A stretch of DNA of 64,000 bases from JAWVFM01 sp963823245 (GTDB taxonomy: Bacteria > Actinomycetota > Thermoleophilia > Solirubrobacterales > 70-9), in assembly GCA_963823245.1 (NCBI GenBank), contig CAWGKQ010000003.1, positions 186,001 through 250,000 on the forward strand, given 5' to 3'. A program made the position numbers and the translations under genes. The notes beneath the pieces are model-generated. The model was not told where the DNA came from, did no database searches, and saw nothing but the letters and a program-made list of their open reading frames with translations. Of this stretch, positions 34,767 to 44,815 are shown in pieces; within the stretch, counting starts at the first letter, position 1; every line of letters starts with the position of its first letter.

Positions 34767-35914
34767 ACCGACCTCCTGTAATCCGCGGTTCGCCGCCACC
34801 ACGGAGCGGGTTGCTCCACTGGACCCCGACGCTCGAGGGGCTCCTCCTCGCCCATTTGCAGCCCGAGGCTCCGCGCGATCCCGACGACTCGCTCGGCGAT
34901 CGCTAGCGACGCCGTGAGCCCCGTGGAGCGAATCGCCGCCACGTTCACGAGCCCCTCGCAGGCCCGCGAAGGGCCGATCACGTAGTTGGCGCCCGCGCGC
35001 CCGGCGGGTCGCAGGCCCGCGTACGACGCGATCGGGTCCGCGTCGTGCAGCTCCGGCATCATCGCCGCCGCCTTCGGCAGGATCTCGCCCCTCGCTCCGG
35101 GGCGCACCGTCCAATCGCCGCGGTCCTCCTGGTCGTGCGCGGTCGGGCCTGCGACGACCTTGCCGTCGACCGTCGGAAAGACGAGCACGCCCTTGGTGCC
35201 CTTCTCCGGCACCGGCAGGAGGATTCGGGCGAGGGGCCCGCCGCCGGGCGGGTCGAAGACGAGGAACTCGCCCTTGCGGGGGTAGACGTCGAAGGAGTCA
35301 TCGCCCGCGGACCGGGCCACTTCGCCGGCGCCGAGGCCGGCGCAGTTGACGGCGATGAAGCAGCCGAGGCTCTCCCCCGCTTCACCCCTCAAAACGAGGC
35401 CGGCGTCGCCGCGCCGGACGGCGGCGACCTTGAACGCCGTCAGAAGCTCGGCTCCGAGGCGTCGCGCCGCCCGGGCGAGACCGAGCGTGAACGCCACCGG
35501 GTCCGTCACGGACTCGCCCGGGACGTCGAGGGAGCCGTCGTCGCCGAGCGACGCCTCCACCCCGTTCTGGCGCGCGTTCTCGGCCAGGGCCGCAACCGCC
35601 TCCCGCTGGCGCTCGCCGGAAGGGCGCATGGCGGCGCCGCAGCGAATTACCGGCATGCCCAGGGCGTCGAGCATCGGGTCCCGGAGCTCTGCCGCGCGGA
35701 GGATGAGCTCGGTCTCCAGCTCTCCGGGCGCGGAGTCGAATCCCGTGTGGAGGATGCCCGAGTTCGTCCCACTGGCAGCGAGCCCGGGCTCCGCCTCAGC
35801 CTCGAGGACGGCCACGGACGCGCCTCGTCTCGCGAGCGCCAGGGCGGTCGCACATCCGACGACGCCCGCGCCGATGATGGCTACCTCGGTATCCATAAAC
35901 ACCGGCATTGACAT
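34763..35914 (-). CDS. FAD-dependent oxidoreductase (glycerol-3-phosphate / 2-hydroxyglutarate oxidase-like)
   Basis: The 383-residue product has an N-terminal Rossmann FAD motif (VAIIGAGVVGCATALALARRGASVAVLEAE), then GTNSGILHTGFDSAPGELE, typical of the DAO superfamily branch with LhgO and GlpA. The substrate domain follows (YPRKGEFLVFDP, GVLVFPTVDGKVVAGPTAHDQEDRGDW), then IASYAGLRPAGRAGANYVIG and an FAD-closing GLVNVAAIRSTGLTASLAIAE. ATG 35896 is an equally good start. Coupled to the downstream kinase gene by an ATGA overlap, so kinase and dehydrogenase probably act in sequence on a polyol. Confidence 0.82.
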   Translation of the reverse strand: MSMPVFMDTEVAIIGAGVVGCATALALARRGASVAVLEAEAEPGLAASGTNSGILHTGFDSAPGELETELILRAAELRDPMLDALGMPVIRCGAAMRPSGERQREAVAALAENARQNGVEASLGDDGSLDVPGESVTDPVAFTLGLARAARRLGAELLTAFKVAAVRRGDAGLVLRGEAGESLGCFIAVNCAGLGAGEVARSAGDDSFDVYPRKGEFLVFDPPGGGPLARILLPVPEKGTKGVLVFPTVDGKVVAGPTAHDQEDRGDWTVRPGARGEILPKAAAMMPELHDADPIASYAGLRPAGRAGANYVIGPSRACEGLVNVAAIRSTGLTASLAIAERVVGIARSLGLQMGEEEPLERRGPVEQPAPWWRRTADYRRSV

Positions 35915-35979
35915 GGATCCGCAGGGAGCGGTATGGTCGCGGCATCCATAGGTTGGATCATCACACCATTTCAGTGATG
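35908..35979 (+). promoter_or_regulatory. Promoter and operator-like inverted repeat for the amine catabolic operon
   Basis: TTGACA at 35908-35913 and TATGGT at 35932-35937 are separated by 18 bases and read towards the permease gene. Downstream, CATCAC (35959-35964) and GTGATG (35974-35979) form an inverted repeat with nine bases between, in a position where a repressor would block transcription. A strong GGAGGAGGAGG follows at 35998-36008, ahead of GTG 36015. The -35 box overlaps the start region of the divergent FAD gene. Confidence 0.5.
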
Positions 35980-36014
35980 GGGCTACTCATCCCACTCGGA
36001 GGAGGAGGTACGAC

Positions 36015-37633
36015 GTGCCGGATGTGACGGAGGGCGAAGGAAGCGGCGACGCACCGTCGAGGAGTTCCCGGCAGGCGATCAGACGGTTGCCGAGGACGAG
36101 CGCCGGCTCCACGAGATGGGCTACAGGCAGGAGCTTTCGCGCGGCTGGAGTGCTTTCACCAACTTCGCGATCTCGTTCACGATCATCTCCGTCCTCGCAG
36201 GCACCTTCACCGGCTTCGGCCAGGCCTGGCTCTACGGCGGCCCGATCGGGGCGTCGATCGGCTGGCCAGTGATCTGCGCGTTCGTCCTGCTGGTCGCCCT
36301 GTCGATGGCGGAGCTGACGTCGGCCTTTCCCACCGCCGGCGGGCCATACTGGTGGGCCGCGAGGCTCGGCGGCCCGGGCTGGAGCTGGTTCACCGGCTGG
36401 TTCAACATCGTCGGCCTGATCGGCATCGTCGCCTCGGTGGCCTACGGGGCGGCGAGCTTCCTCTACGCGCTGCTCGGCCTCTACGGGGTCAACGTCCTCG
36501 GCGTCAACTTCGGCGACACCTCGCACGTTCTCTCCGAGACCTTCCTGCTCTTCCTGATCATCCTGCTGCTCTACACGATCGTCAACATCTTCGTCGACCG
36601 CTTCCTGGCGATTCATGAACAACGTCTCGGTCGGCTGGCACGTCCTCGGTGTCCTGGTAATCATCGGGATCCTTGTCTTCGTTCCGTCGGATCACCAGAG
36701 CGCGAGCTTCGTGTTCGGGCACCGGATCAACGAAACCGGCTTCAACGGCGGTTCGACGTCCGGGCTCCCGTTCTGGTTCCTCGTCCTGCCGATCGGGTTC
36801 CTGCTCACGATGTACACGCAGACCGGCTACGACGCGTCGGCTCATACCGCCGAGGAGACCCGCGGCGCCGCGATCGGCGCGGCCCAGGGGGTCTGGCGCT
36901 CGGTCTTCTTCTCGGCGATATTCGGCTGGTTCGTGCTTCTGGCCTTCCTCTTCGCGGCCACGCACGTCGACTACATCACGGCCAACGGCGGCGGCTCGAT
37001 TCCGATCTTCACGAGCTCGCTGGATCCCTGGGCGGCGAAGCTCGTGATCCTCATCGCCACGGTGGGTCAGCTCTTCTGTGGAGCTGCCGGACTCACCAGC
37101 GCATCGCGCACCTGGTACGCGTTCTCGCGCGACAGGGCGATGCCGGGCTGGTGGCTCTTCCGGCGAATCAACCGCGATCGCGTGCCGTTCAACGCCGTTA
37201 TCGCGGTATCGATCGCCTCGCTCGCAATCAGATGCCGGCGCTGTTCGGCAACAAGGCCGGCTTCCCGTTCGCGTTCTTCGCGCTCACGGGCATCTGCACG
37301 GTCGGCCTGTACATCGCCTACACGATCCCGGTGTACCTGCGGCTTCGCAAGGGCGACAGCTTCGAGCCCGGTCCGTGGACCCTGGGCAAGAAGTACCGGC
37401 TGGTGAACATCGGCGCGCTGTTTTTCGTCGTCATTTGCGTGATCGCCCTCGACTTGCCGTTCACGAACGCCGGCGTGCCGTGGAACAGCAACTTCGACGC
37501 AACCGCCCTGAACTACACACCGCTCGTCCTGATCGTCGGGATCCTGGTCGCGATCTGGTGGGCGGTCGACGCGAAGAACCGCTACACCGGCCCGGTCCGC
37601 ACTCTCGAGGAGGACGAGGTGACCGCTGATTGA
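36015..37633 (+). CDS. APC-superfamily amino acid/polyamine permease (three frame breaks)
   Basis: GTG 36015 follows a strong Shine-Dalgarno. After a frame change near 36058, EDERRLHEMGYRQELSRGWSAFTNFAISFTIISVLAGTFTGFG is the classical N-terminus of PuuP/AAT-type transporters, with AELTSAFPTAGGPYWWAARLGGP in span 3. Further frame changes occur near 36610 (into NNVSVGWHVLGVLVIIGILVF) and 37230 (into MPALFGNKAGFPFAFFALTGICTVGLYIAYTIPVYLRLRKG). About 12 membrane spans in total, roughly 535 residues. As first gene of the operon it probably imports the amine or amino acid that the downstream enzymes degrade. Confidence 0.85.
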
Positions 37634-37640
37634 TGCCGCG

Positions 37641-39030
37641 ATGAGCGCCGAGCGACCTGGCGGGCCCGGCGGCACCGCCGGGATGCTCTCCCTCGACGAG
37701 CTGCGGACGGAGGCTGAGCAGGGGACGATCGACAACGTCGTCACCGCCTTCACCGACATGCAGGGGCGGCTCGTCGGCAAGCGGATCCAGATCGAGTACT
37801 TCCTCGATGAGGTCACCGACCACGGCGTCGAGGGTTGCAACTACCTGCTCGCCCTCGACATGGAGATGGAGCCGCTTCCCGGCTACGAGATGGCGAATTG
37901 GGAGGGCGGCTACGGCGACTTCGCGATCGTGCCCGACATGGCGACGCTGCGGCGGATCCCGTGGCTGGATCGCACGGCGATGGTCCTCTGCGACATCGCC
38001 AACCACGACGGCTCCCCCACCGTCGCCTCGCCCCGCCAGGTCCTGATCGCCCAGTACGAGCGGGCGGCCGATATGGGGTACACGCCGTACATGGCCTCCG
38101 AGCTCGAGTTCTTCCTCTTCAAGGAGACCTACGCCGAGGCCCACGAGAAGGGCTACGAGAACCTGACGCCCGACGATCCCCTACATCCTCGACTACCACG
38201 TCCTCGCGACGACGATGGACGAGGCCTACCTCGGCCCGATCCGCCGCGGCATGCAGGCGGCCGGGATCCCGATCGAGTTCTCGAAGGGCGAGGCCTGGTA
38301 CGGGCAGCACGAGGTGAACTTCCGCTACGCCGACGCGGTCAGCTCGGCCGACCGCCACACGATCTACAAGAACGGGGTCAAGGAGATCGCCTTCCTCAAC
38401 GGGATCTCCGCGACGTTCATGGCGAAGACTTCGGAGAAGGACATCGGGAGCTCCTGCCATGTCCACTCGAGCCTCGTCGGTAGCGACGGCAAGAGCGTCT
38501 TCGTGGACGGCGAGGAGGAGACGGACCTTTTCCGCAGCTACCTCGGCGGACTGCGAAACCGCATCCGCGACCTGGCGCTGTTCATCGCGCCATCGATCAA
38601 CTCCTACAAGCGCTTCTCGGCCGAGAGCTGGGCGCCGACGTCGATCTCCTGGGGTCGCGACAACCGCACCTGCGGCTTCCGGATCGTCGGCCACGGGCAG
38701 TCGCGGCGGGTGGAGTGCCGCATCCCCGGCGCCGACGCCAACCCGTACCTCGCCTTCGCGGCGCTGCTCGCCGCCGGCCTCGACGGGATCGAGAACGGGA
38801 CCGACCCGGGCCGCGAGCTCAAAGGCAATGCCTACGAGCGGGCAAGGCCGAGCCGTTCCCATCCTCGCTGCGCGAGGCGCGTCGACAATTGGGAGGCGAG
38901 CGACTTCGCCCGCCAGGCGTTCGGCGACGCGGTTCACAAGCACTACCTGAACTACGGCCGCACCGAGCAGCGGCTGTTCGACGAGACCGTCACCGACTAC
39001 GAGCGGCGGCGGATGTTCGAACGCGGTTGA
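37641..39030 (+). CDS. Glutamine-synthetase-family ligase (gamma-glutamylpolyamine synthetase type), frame breaks
   Basis: ATG 37641. The N-terminal domain reads NVVTAFTDMQGRLVGKRIQIEYFLDEV. The catalytic domain follows: YMASELEFFLFKETYAEAHEKGYENLTPDDP, a frame change near 38180, then EFSKGEAWYGQHEVNFRYADAVSSADRHTIYKNGVKEIA, SSCHVHSSLV, INSYKRFSAESWAPTSISWGRDNRTCGFRIVGHGQSRRVECRIPGADANPYLA. A pair of compensating shifts affects about 38838-38885. About 460 residues. The GS core with CHVH and NRT..R motifs but a changed substrate loop matches PuuA-like enzymes, which glutamylate amines. The stop overlaps the TTG start of the next gene. Confidence 0.85.
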
Positions 39031-39758
39031 GCGCCCCCGCGGTCGGGATCTGCGCCGCGATCGACCGGGTCGTCCGGGGGCCGTGGGACGAGGAGGTCGG
39101 CTTCATCCAGCGGACGTACGTCGACGCGGTGCAGCGCGCCGGCGCCATCGCGCTGGTCTTGCCGCCCGACGAGACCGCGCTGTGAGTGCCCGACGCATGG
39201 CTCGATCGGGTCGACGCCCTGCTGCTCGCGGGCGGCGCCGACATCGACCCGGGCTCCTACGGCGCCGCGCGCGCCCCGAGACCGTCGGCACCTGGCCCGA
39301 GCGCGACCGGTTCGAGCTGGCGCTCGCGCGGCGGGCGCTCGAGCGCGAGCTGCCCGGTCCTCGGGATCTGCCGCGGGATGCAGCTCCTGAACGTCGCCCG
39401 CGGAGGCACCCTCGTCCAGCACCTGCCCGACATGCTCGGGCACGAGGGCCACCGCGACGACGCCCGGGCGTCTTCGACGAGCACGAGGTCCGGCTCGAGC
39501 CGGGCTCGCTGGCGGCGCGGGCGGCGGGGGGCGAGCGCACCGCGGTGAAGTCGCATCACCACCAGGGCATCGGAGCGGCTCGGGGAGGGCCTCGTCGCTA
39601 CGGGCTGGTCCAGTCGACGACGACGTCGTCGAGGCGATCGAGATTCCCGGACCGCCACGCCTACGCGCTCGGCGTCCTCTGGCATCCGGAGGAGGACGGG
39701 GAAAGCCGCGGTGATCGCGTCGCTCGTGGACGCGGCGCGAGCGGAGGTGGCGCGCGTG
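39027..39758 (+). CDS. Class I amidotransferase-fold gamma-glutamyl hydrolase (PuuD/peptidase C26-like), several frame breaks
   Basis: TTG 39027 gives SAPAVGICAAIDRVVRGPWDEEVGFIQRTYVDAVQRAGAIALVLPP, then a TGA at 39183-39185 in frame, then DAWLDRVDALLLAGGADIDPGSYG. Other frames carry the nucleophile elbow VLGICRGMQLLNVARGGTLVQHLPD near 39358-39430, VKSHHHQGI near 39550 and HAYALGVLWHPEED near 39655-39700, with catalytic His and Glu. At least four frame changes plus the stop make this the most damaged gene here. It fits release of gamma-glutamyl groups (PuuD role) in the operon. The end overlaps the aldehyde dehydrogenase start region. Confidence 0.75.
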
Positions 39759-41119
39759 ATCGAGGTCTACGAGCCCGCGACCGAGGCGCTGCTCGCCGAG
39801 CTCCCCGACGCTGGGGTCGAGGAGGTCGACGCCGCGGTCGAGCACGCGAAGCGGGCGTTCACGAGCTGGCGGGCCATCGCCCCGGCGGAGCGATCGCAGG
39901 TCATTCACCGCCTCGCCGATGCGCTCGCCGAGCGCATCGAGGACCTCGCGACGCTCGAGGCCCGGAACGCGGGCAAGCCGATCGCCGACGCGCGCGGCGA
40001 GATGGGAATGGTCGTCGCCACCTTCCGCTACTACGCGGGGGCGCCCGAGCGCCTCCTCGGCCACACGATCCCGGTCGCGGGCGGGGTCGACATGACGTTC
40101 CGCGAGCCGCTGGGCGTCGTCGGGCTGATCGTGCCCTGGAACTTCCCGCTGGTGATCGCCTCGTGGAAGGTCGCGCCGGCGCTCGCCGCGGGCAACACGG
40201 TCGTCCTGAAGCCGGCGGCTCTGACGCCGCTGACGGCGCTCGAGCTCGAGCACATCGCCCTCGACGCCGGGCTGCCGGAGGGTGTGCTCAACGTGGTGGC
40301 GGGGCCCGGGAAGCGTCTGCGGGCAGCGGCTCGTCGACCACCCCGACGTCGCGAAGATCGCCTTCACCGGCTCGACCGAGGTCGGGCGCGGGATCGCCGC
40401 GGGCGCCGCCGCGACGATCAAGCGGGTGACCCTCGAGCTCGGCGGCAAGTCGGCGAACGTGGTCTTCGCCGACGCCGACCTCGAGGCGGCCGCCGCGGCG
40501 GCGCCGATGGCCGTGTTCGCGAACGCCGGCCAGGACTGCTGCGCCCGCTCGCGGATCCTGGTCGAGCGCTCCGCCCTCGATGACTTCATGGCAGCGCTCG
40601 AGCGCGAGGTCACCTCGATTCGGGTCGGCGACCCGCTCGACGAGCGAACGCAGATGGGCCCGCTGATCTCGGCCGAGCGGCTCGAGGAGGTCGGCTCCTA
40701 CGTCGACGACGGCGCGCCGGTCGCGTTTCGCGGCGAGGCGCCGGACGGTCCCGGGCTACTGGTTCCCGCCGACCGTGCTCGCCCCGGTCTCGAACGACGA
40801 CCGGGCCGCGCGCGAGGAGATCTTCGGCCCCGTCGCCTGCGTGATCCCGTTCGACGGCGAGGCGGAGGCGGTCGCGATCGCGAACGACACGATCTACGGC
40901 CTCTCGGGCTCGGTCTGGACACGGGACGGCGCGAAGGCGATGCGCGTCGCGCGCGCGATCGACACCGGCGTGATCTCGATCAACTCGAACACCTCGGTGC
41001 GCGTCTCGACGCCATTCGGCGGCTTCAAGCAGTCGGGCGTGGGCCGCGAGCTGGGCCCCGACGCCCTAGAGCACTACACCGAGGTCAAGAACGTCTACGT
41101 GGCGACGGAGGAGGCCTAG
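39756..41119 (+). CDS. NAD(P)-dependent aldehyde dehydrogenase (PuuC/BetB-like), two frame breaks
   Basis: GTG 39756 (or GTG 39747) opens IEVYEPATEALLAELPDAGVEEVDAAVEHAKRAFTSWR. The coenzyme domain has GVVGLIVPWNFPLVIASWKVAPALAAGNTVVLKPA. After a frame change near 40310 come VAKIAFTGSTEVGRGI, the general-base Glu in VTLELGGKSANVV and the nucleophile region NAGQDCCARSRI. After another near 40755 come REEIFGPVACVIPF and SINSNTSVRVSTPFGGFKQSGVGRELGPDALEHYTEVKNVYV. About 455 residues. In this operon the substrate is probably a (gamma-glutamyl)aminoaldehyde. Confidence 0.88.
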
Positions 41120-41867
41120 ATGGCGGGGCGGCTGGAGGGCAAGGTCTGCGTGATCACCGGCGCGGCGAGCGGCATCGGCGCCGACCGCGGCGCGCCTCTT
41201 CGCCACCGAGGGCGCGAAGGTCGTGGGCGTCGACCTCGCCGACGGTGCCGAGGGCGACGTGACCATCGCGGCCGACGTCAGCGACGAGGAGCAGGTCAAG
41301 GCGATGTACGAGCGCGCCCGCGACGAGCTCGGGCGCATCGACGTGCTCTTCAACAACGCCGGCATCAACCCGACCGACGACACATCGGTGCTCGAGACCA
41401 CGCTCGAGGCCTGGGAGCGGGTCCAGGACGTGAACCTGCGGAGCGTGTTCCTCTGCTGCAAGCACGGCATCCCGCACCTCCTCCAGGCCGGCGGCGGCTC
41501 GGTCATCAACACCGCGTCGTTCGTCGCCGTGATGGGCGCCGCGGTCTCGCAGATCTCCTACACGGCGTCCAAGGGCGGCGTCCTCGCCCTCTCGCGCGAG
41601 CTGGGCGTGGAGTTCGCCCGCCGGCGCGTGCGGGTGAACGCCCTCTGCCCCGGCCCCGTCAACACCCCGCTCCTCCAGGAGCTCTTCGCAAGCGATCCCG
41701 AGAAGGCCGCGCGCCGCCTGGTCCACCTGCCGATGGGCCGCTTCGCGGAAGCTGAGGAGATCGCCCGCGCCGCGCTCTTCCTCGCGAGCGACGAGAGCTC
41801 GTACGTCACCGCCTCGACGTTCCTCGTCGACGGGGGCCTCTCGGCCGCCTACGTCACGCCCGAGTAG
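41120..41867 (+). CDS. Short-chain dehydrogenase/reductase of the amine operon (one frame break)
   Basis: ATG 41120 directly follows the aldehyde dehydrogenase stop. MAGRLEGKVCVITGAASGIG is the NAD-binding Gly motif; the frame changes near 41182 and continues LFATEGAKVVGVDLADGAEG, VLFNNAGINPTDDTSV, then the catalytic region INTASFVAVMGAAVSQISYTASKGG (Ser, Tyr, Lys) and VNALCPGPVNTPLL. About 248 residues. Substrate unknown; SDRs often end such gamma-glutamylation operons in actinobacteria. Confidence 0.88.
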
Positions 41868-41870
41868 GCG

Positions 41871-42245
41871 TCACCCGTCCTCGAGGTCGCGGCGAAACGA
41901 CTCCGCGGACTGGACCACCGCGCCGAGGAAGCGCGCCTGGTCGGCCAGGGCGTGGTCCGAGCGTGACAACGCGGACGTCGGTCGGCGCCTCGTCGGCCCG
42001 CAGGCGGCGAATGATCTCGTTGTCGGCGGAGTTGGGGCCCGCGCGGCGCGCGTGGGCGACCTCGACGATGGGGATCTGATCGGCGGCCTCGGCGGGTGCT
42101 CGAAGACGACCGTGACGTCGTCGCCCTCCCTCGCCACCCAGCGCTCGAGCTCGTCGACCAGGCGCACCATCGCCGCGTGGCGGTCCTTCCACCACCCGTC
42201 GGGCCGGGTGCCGATCACGTTCATCCCGTCGACGATCCAGCGCAT
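41871..42245 (-). CDS. NYN-domain (PIN-like) RNase-type protein, two compensating frame breaks
   Basis: ATG 42245 starts MRWIVDGMNVIGTRPDGWWKDRHAAMVRLVDELERWVAREGDDVTVVFE. After a frame change near 42097 comes QIPIVEVAHARRAGPNSADNEIIRRLRADEAPTDVRVVT, and after a second near 41965 SDHALADQARFLGAVVQSAESFRRDL. The D-G-N..., N-SADN-I and SDHAL Asp residues are the metal-binding set of YacP-like NYN nucleases. About 124 residues. Convergent with the SDR gene; two bases downstream of the amidotransferase gene. Confidence 0.8.
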   Translation of the reverse strand: MRWIVDGMNVIGTRPDGWWKDRHAAMVRLVDELERWVAREGDDVTVVFEHPPRPPIRSPSSRSPTRAARAPTPPTTRSFAACGPTRRRPTSALSRSDHALADQARFLGAVVQSAESFRRDLEDG

Positions 42246-42247
42246 GG

Positions 42248-42955
42248 CTACTTCGAGCCGCTTGCGGCGAGGTCGAGAAACCGCTCGCAGATGCCGGCGC
42301 CGAGGGCGTTCGAGGCCTCGATCCTCTCCTCGACCTCCGCGATGAGCGCCTTCGGGTCGACGCCGATTCGGACCGCGTCGGGATCGGTGCGGTAGTCGCG
42401 GATCCATCGCTCCGCGTCGTCCCGGGTCACCTCGGCGTGGAACTGGATGCCCCAGGCGCGCTGTCCCACGCGGTAGGCCCCGGGACGGCCGTCGCTCGTG
42501 GCGAGCAAGGTGGCGTCAGCGGGAGGCGCGGATTCGTAGCTGTGCCACTGGAAGGCAACGAACGAGGGAGCGATCGGGGCGAGCAGCGGATCCTCCCGGC
42601 CCGCCTCGGTCACCCTGATCTCCCGCCAGCCGATCTCCGGCTCCGTGCGAGGCGCCTCGCCGCCCGCCGCCTGCGCCAGGAGCTCGGAGCCCAGGCAGAC
42701 GGCGAGGATCGGCATCTCGGCCTCGAGAAGGTCGGCGAGGAGGGACCGCTCGGCGGCAAGCCAGGGATGCTCGGCGTCCTGATCAGGGTTGACCGCCGCG
42801 CCGAAGACCAGCACGGCGTCGTGCTCGAACGCGTCGTCGGGGGGCGGCTGGGTGGGCGGGCTCCACATGCTGAGGGCCCAGCCACGTTCCTCGATCGCAT
42901 CGGCGAACACGCCTGGGCCGGCGTCGGCCTGGTGGACGATCGCGAGCGCTCGCAT
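42248..42955 (-). CDS. Class I glutamine amidotransferase-like protein (GuaA-N-terminal type)
   Basis: The 235-residue product starts at ATG 42955 (MRALAIVHQADAGPGVFADAIEERG). Its nucleophile elbow is MPILAVCLGSELLAQAAGG, and FVAFQWHSYE and AWGIQFHAEVTRDDAERW supply the catalytic His-Glu. It resembles stand-alone GMP-synthase-like amidotransferases that occur without a synthetase domain; the acceptor is unknown. Possibly cotranscribed with the NYN gene. Confidence 0.88.
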   Translation of the reverse strand: MRALAIVHQADAGPGVFADAIEERGWALSMWSPPTQPPPDDAFEHDAVLVFGAAVNPDQDAEHPWLAAERSLLADLLEAEMPILAVCLGSELLAQAAGGEAPRTEPEIGWREIRVTEAGREDPLLAPIAPSFVAFQWHSYESAPPADATLLATSDGRPGAYRVGQRAWGIQFHAEVTRDDAERWIRDYRTDPDAVRIGVDPKALIAEVEERIEASNALGAGICERFLDLAASGSK

Positions 42956-42990
42956 CGGCGTGCAGTTTCGACGATCGACGCTGCTGACGC

Positions 42991-43496
42991 TCAGCGCGAC
43001 TTGATGCCCGCCCACCAATCGCTGTCGCCACCGTGGTGGGTGTAGGTCGCGGCGATGTCCAGGCGGTTGGCGTTGCCGAGGTCGTCCGGGAGGCGGAACC
43101 GAAGCGTCCCCGGACGACCGGGCACTCGGCGAGCGGTGGCGGAGGGGGCCACGGGCGTGGAAGTCGTGCCGCGTGGCGTGGAGCAGGGTGACGTGCGCGC
43201 GATGGATCGCCCGATCGCCGGTTCGGAGCAGAACCCGCGTCGCCCGGCGCGACGGAGAGCCGGCCCTTGACGCGGAGCGGATAGGCGTAGTCGGCGCACA
43301 TGCCGGAATGGCGGCTGACGACGCAGTAACTGCCCTGCGAGGCGACGACGCTCGCACCCCCCGCTGCGACGATCAGCGGCCTGGGCCGCTTCCCCTCGCT
43401 GACCCGAGAAGCGGCCCACGCAGGAGCCGAGGCGAGAGGCGAGGAGCACCGCAGCGCCGCGGCGAGCCCGTGCGAGCGCCCTGTCCCTGCCCTCAT
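42991..43496 (-). CDS. Hypothetical, probably exported protein (frame breaks)
   Basis: Frames on the minus strand connect as AAGGASVVASQGSYCVVSRHSGMCADYAYPLRVKGRLSVAPGD, VLLRTGDRAIHRAHVTLLHATRHDFHARGPLR and VPGRPGTLRFRLPDDLGNANRLDIAATYTHHGGDSDWWAGIKSR. Changes fall near 43245 and 43130. An upstream Ala/Leu-rich stretch could be a signal peptide starting near 43496, but the exact start is unclear. The beta-rich composition suggests a secreted domain. No family recognised. Confidence 0.45.
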
Positions 43497-43558
43497 CGAC
43501 CTGCATCGTCCCACCTACTACGCGATGGCCCGCCATCCATCACACGTAGGCTTGCGCC

Positions 43559-44815
43559 ATGGCCGAGGTCAAACCACTCCAGGCGCTCCACTACAACCTC
43601 GCCGCCATCGGGTCGCTGTCGGACGTCGTCGCGCCGCCCTACGACGTGATCGACGCCGATATGCGCAGCGAGCTCGTCTCGCGCTCGCCCTTCAACGCCG
43701 TCGAGCTCGACTTGCCGCAGGCGCCCGAGGGCGCGGACCCATACGAGCACGCCGGCGAGACGCTCGAGGGGTGGACGCTCCAGGGCATCCTCGCGCGCGA
43801 CCGCGCGCCGGCCCTCTGGGCCCTGGAGCAGGACTACACCGGCCCCGACGGGGTGGCTGCGCACCCGCCGCGGGATCCTCTGCCGCGTCCGGGTGACCGA
43901 CTACGGCCCCGGTCTCATCCGTCCCCACGAGCGCACGCAGCCGGGGCCGAAGGAGGACCGCCTGCGGCTGACCCGCGCCACGCGCCACAACCTCTCGCCG
44001 ATCTTCTCGCTCCACGAGGGCGACGCCTGGCAGCACGTCGCAGCGCCGCGGCGGCCGGACCACCCTGGGCCGAGGCCACCGACGCCGACGGGATCGTGAA
44101 CCGCGTCTGGCGGGTCGAGGATCCCGCCGCCCACGCCGCCGTCGTGGCCGAGCTCGGTGATCGCGAGCTCCTCATCGCCGACGGCCATCACCGCTACGAG
44201 ACGGCGCGCACCTACGCCGACGAGATCGGCGGCGACGGAGATCACCAACACACCCTCATGTCGCTGACCTCGCTGGGCGACCCCGGTCTCACGATCTTCG
44301 GCTACCACCGCCTGCTGACCGAGCTGGACGAGGCCGATCGCCGGGAAACCCTGGTCCGCACGGCCCACGAGCACTTCGACGTCGAGGAGGTCCCGCTTGG
44401 CGAGGTCGACCCCGCCGGCGAGGAGGGGGTCGGGGTGTTCGGCTACGCGGATGCGGCCTTCGACACCGGGTTCCGCCTCCGCCTGCGCGACGCGGCGGCG
44501 ATGGAAGCGGCCCTGCCCGATCGCTCCAAGGCCTACCGCGAGCTCGACGCCGCCATCCTGGAGGCGATCTTCCTGCGGGGGGCGCTCGGGATGAGCGAGG
44601 CCGACGTCGAGGCCAAGAAGGGACTTGCATACACGGCTTCCGCCGACGCGGCGAGGGCGGCGCTCGGCGAGCGGGCGGGCGCAGCGTTCTTCATGCGCCC
44701 GACTCCCGTGGAGCAGGTACGGGCCGTGGCGGCGGCGGGCGAGACGATGCCGCCGAAGTCGACCTACTTCTTTCCGAAGCTGCTGACCGGAATCGTCTTC
44801 AATCCACTCTCATGA
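43559..44815 (+). CDS. DUF1015 family protein (two compensating frame breaks)
   Basis: The product starts MAEVKPLQALHYNLAAIGSLSDVVAPPYDVIDADMRSELVSRSPFNAVELDLPQ, the DUF1015 signature (P..PPYDVI, N..L..P). A middle frame supplies VRVTDYGPGLIRPHERTQPGPKEDRLRLTRATRHNLSPIFSLH; changes are near 43858 and 44045. It then returns to LLIADGHHRYETARTYADE and MPPKSTYFFPKLLTGIVFNPL. About 418 residues. Proposed kinase or HTH roles for this family are unsettled. Its stop overlaps the next start (ATGA). Confidence 0.88.
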   Translation: MAEVKPLQALHYNLAAIGSLSDVVAPPYDVIDADMRSELVSRSPFNAVELDLPQAPEGADPYEHAGETLEGWTLQGILARDRAPALWALEQDYTGPDGVAAHPPRDPLPRPGDRLRPRSHPSPRAHAAGAEGGPPAADPRHAPQPLADLLAPRGRRLAARRSAAAAGPPWAEATDADGIVNRVWRVEDPAAHAAVVAELGDRELLIADGHHRYETARTYADEIGGDGDHQHTLMSLTSLGDPGLTIFGYHRLLTELDEADRRETLVRTAHEHFDVEEVPLGEVDPAGEEGVGVFGYADAAFDTGFRLRLRDAAAMEAALPDRSKAYRELDAAILEAIFLRGALGMSEADVEAKKGLAYTASADAARAALGERAGAAFFMRPTPVEQVRAVAAAGETMPPKSTYFFPKLLTGIVFNPLS

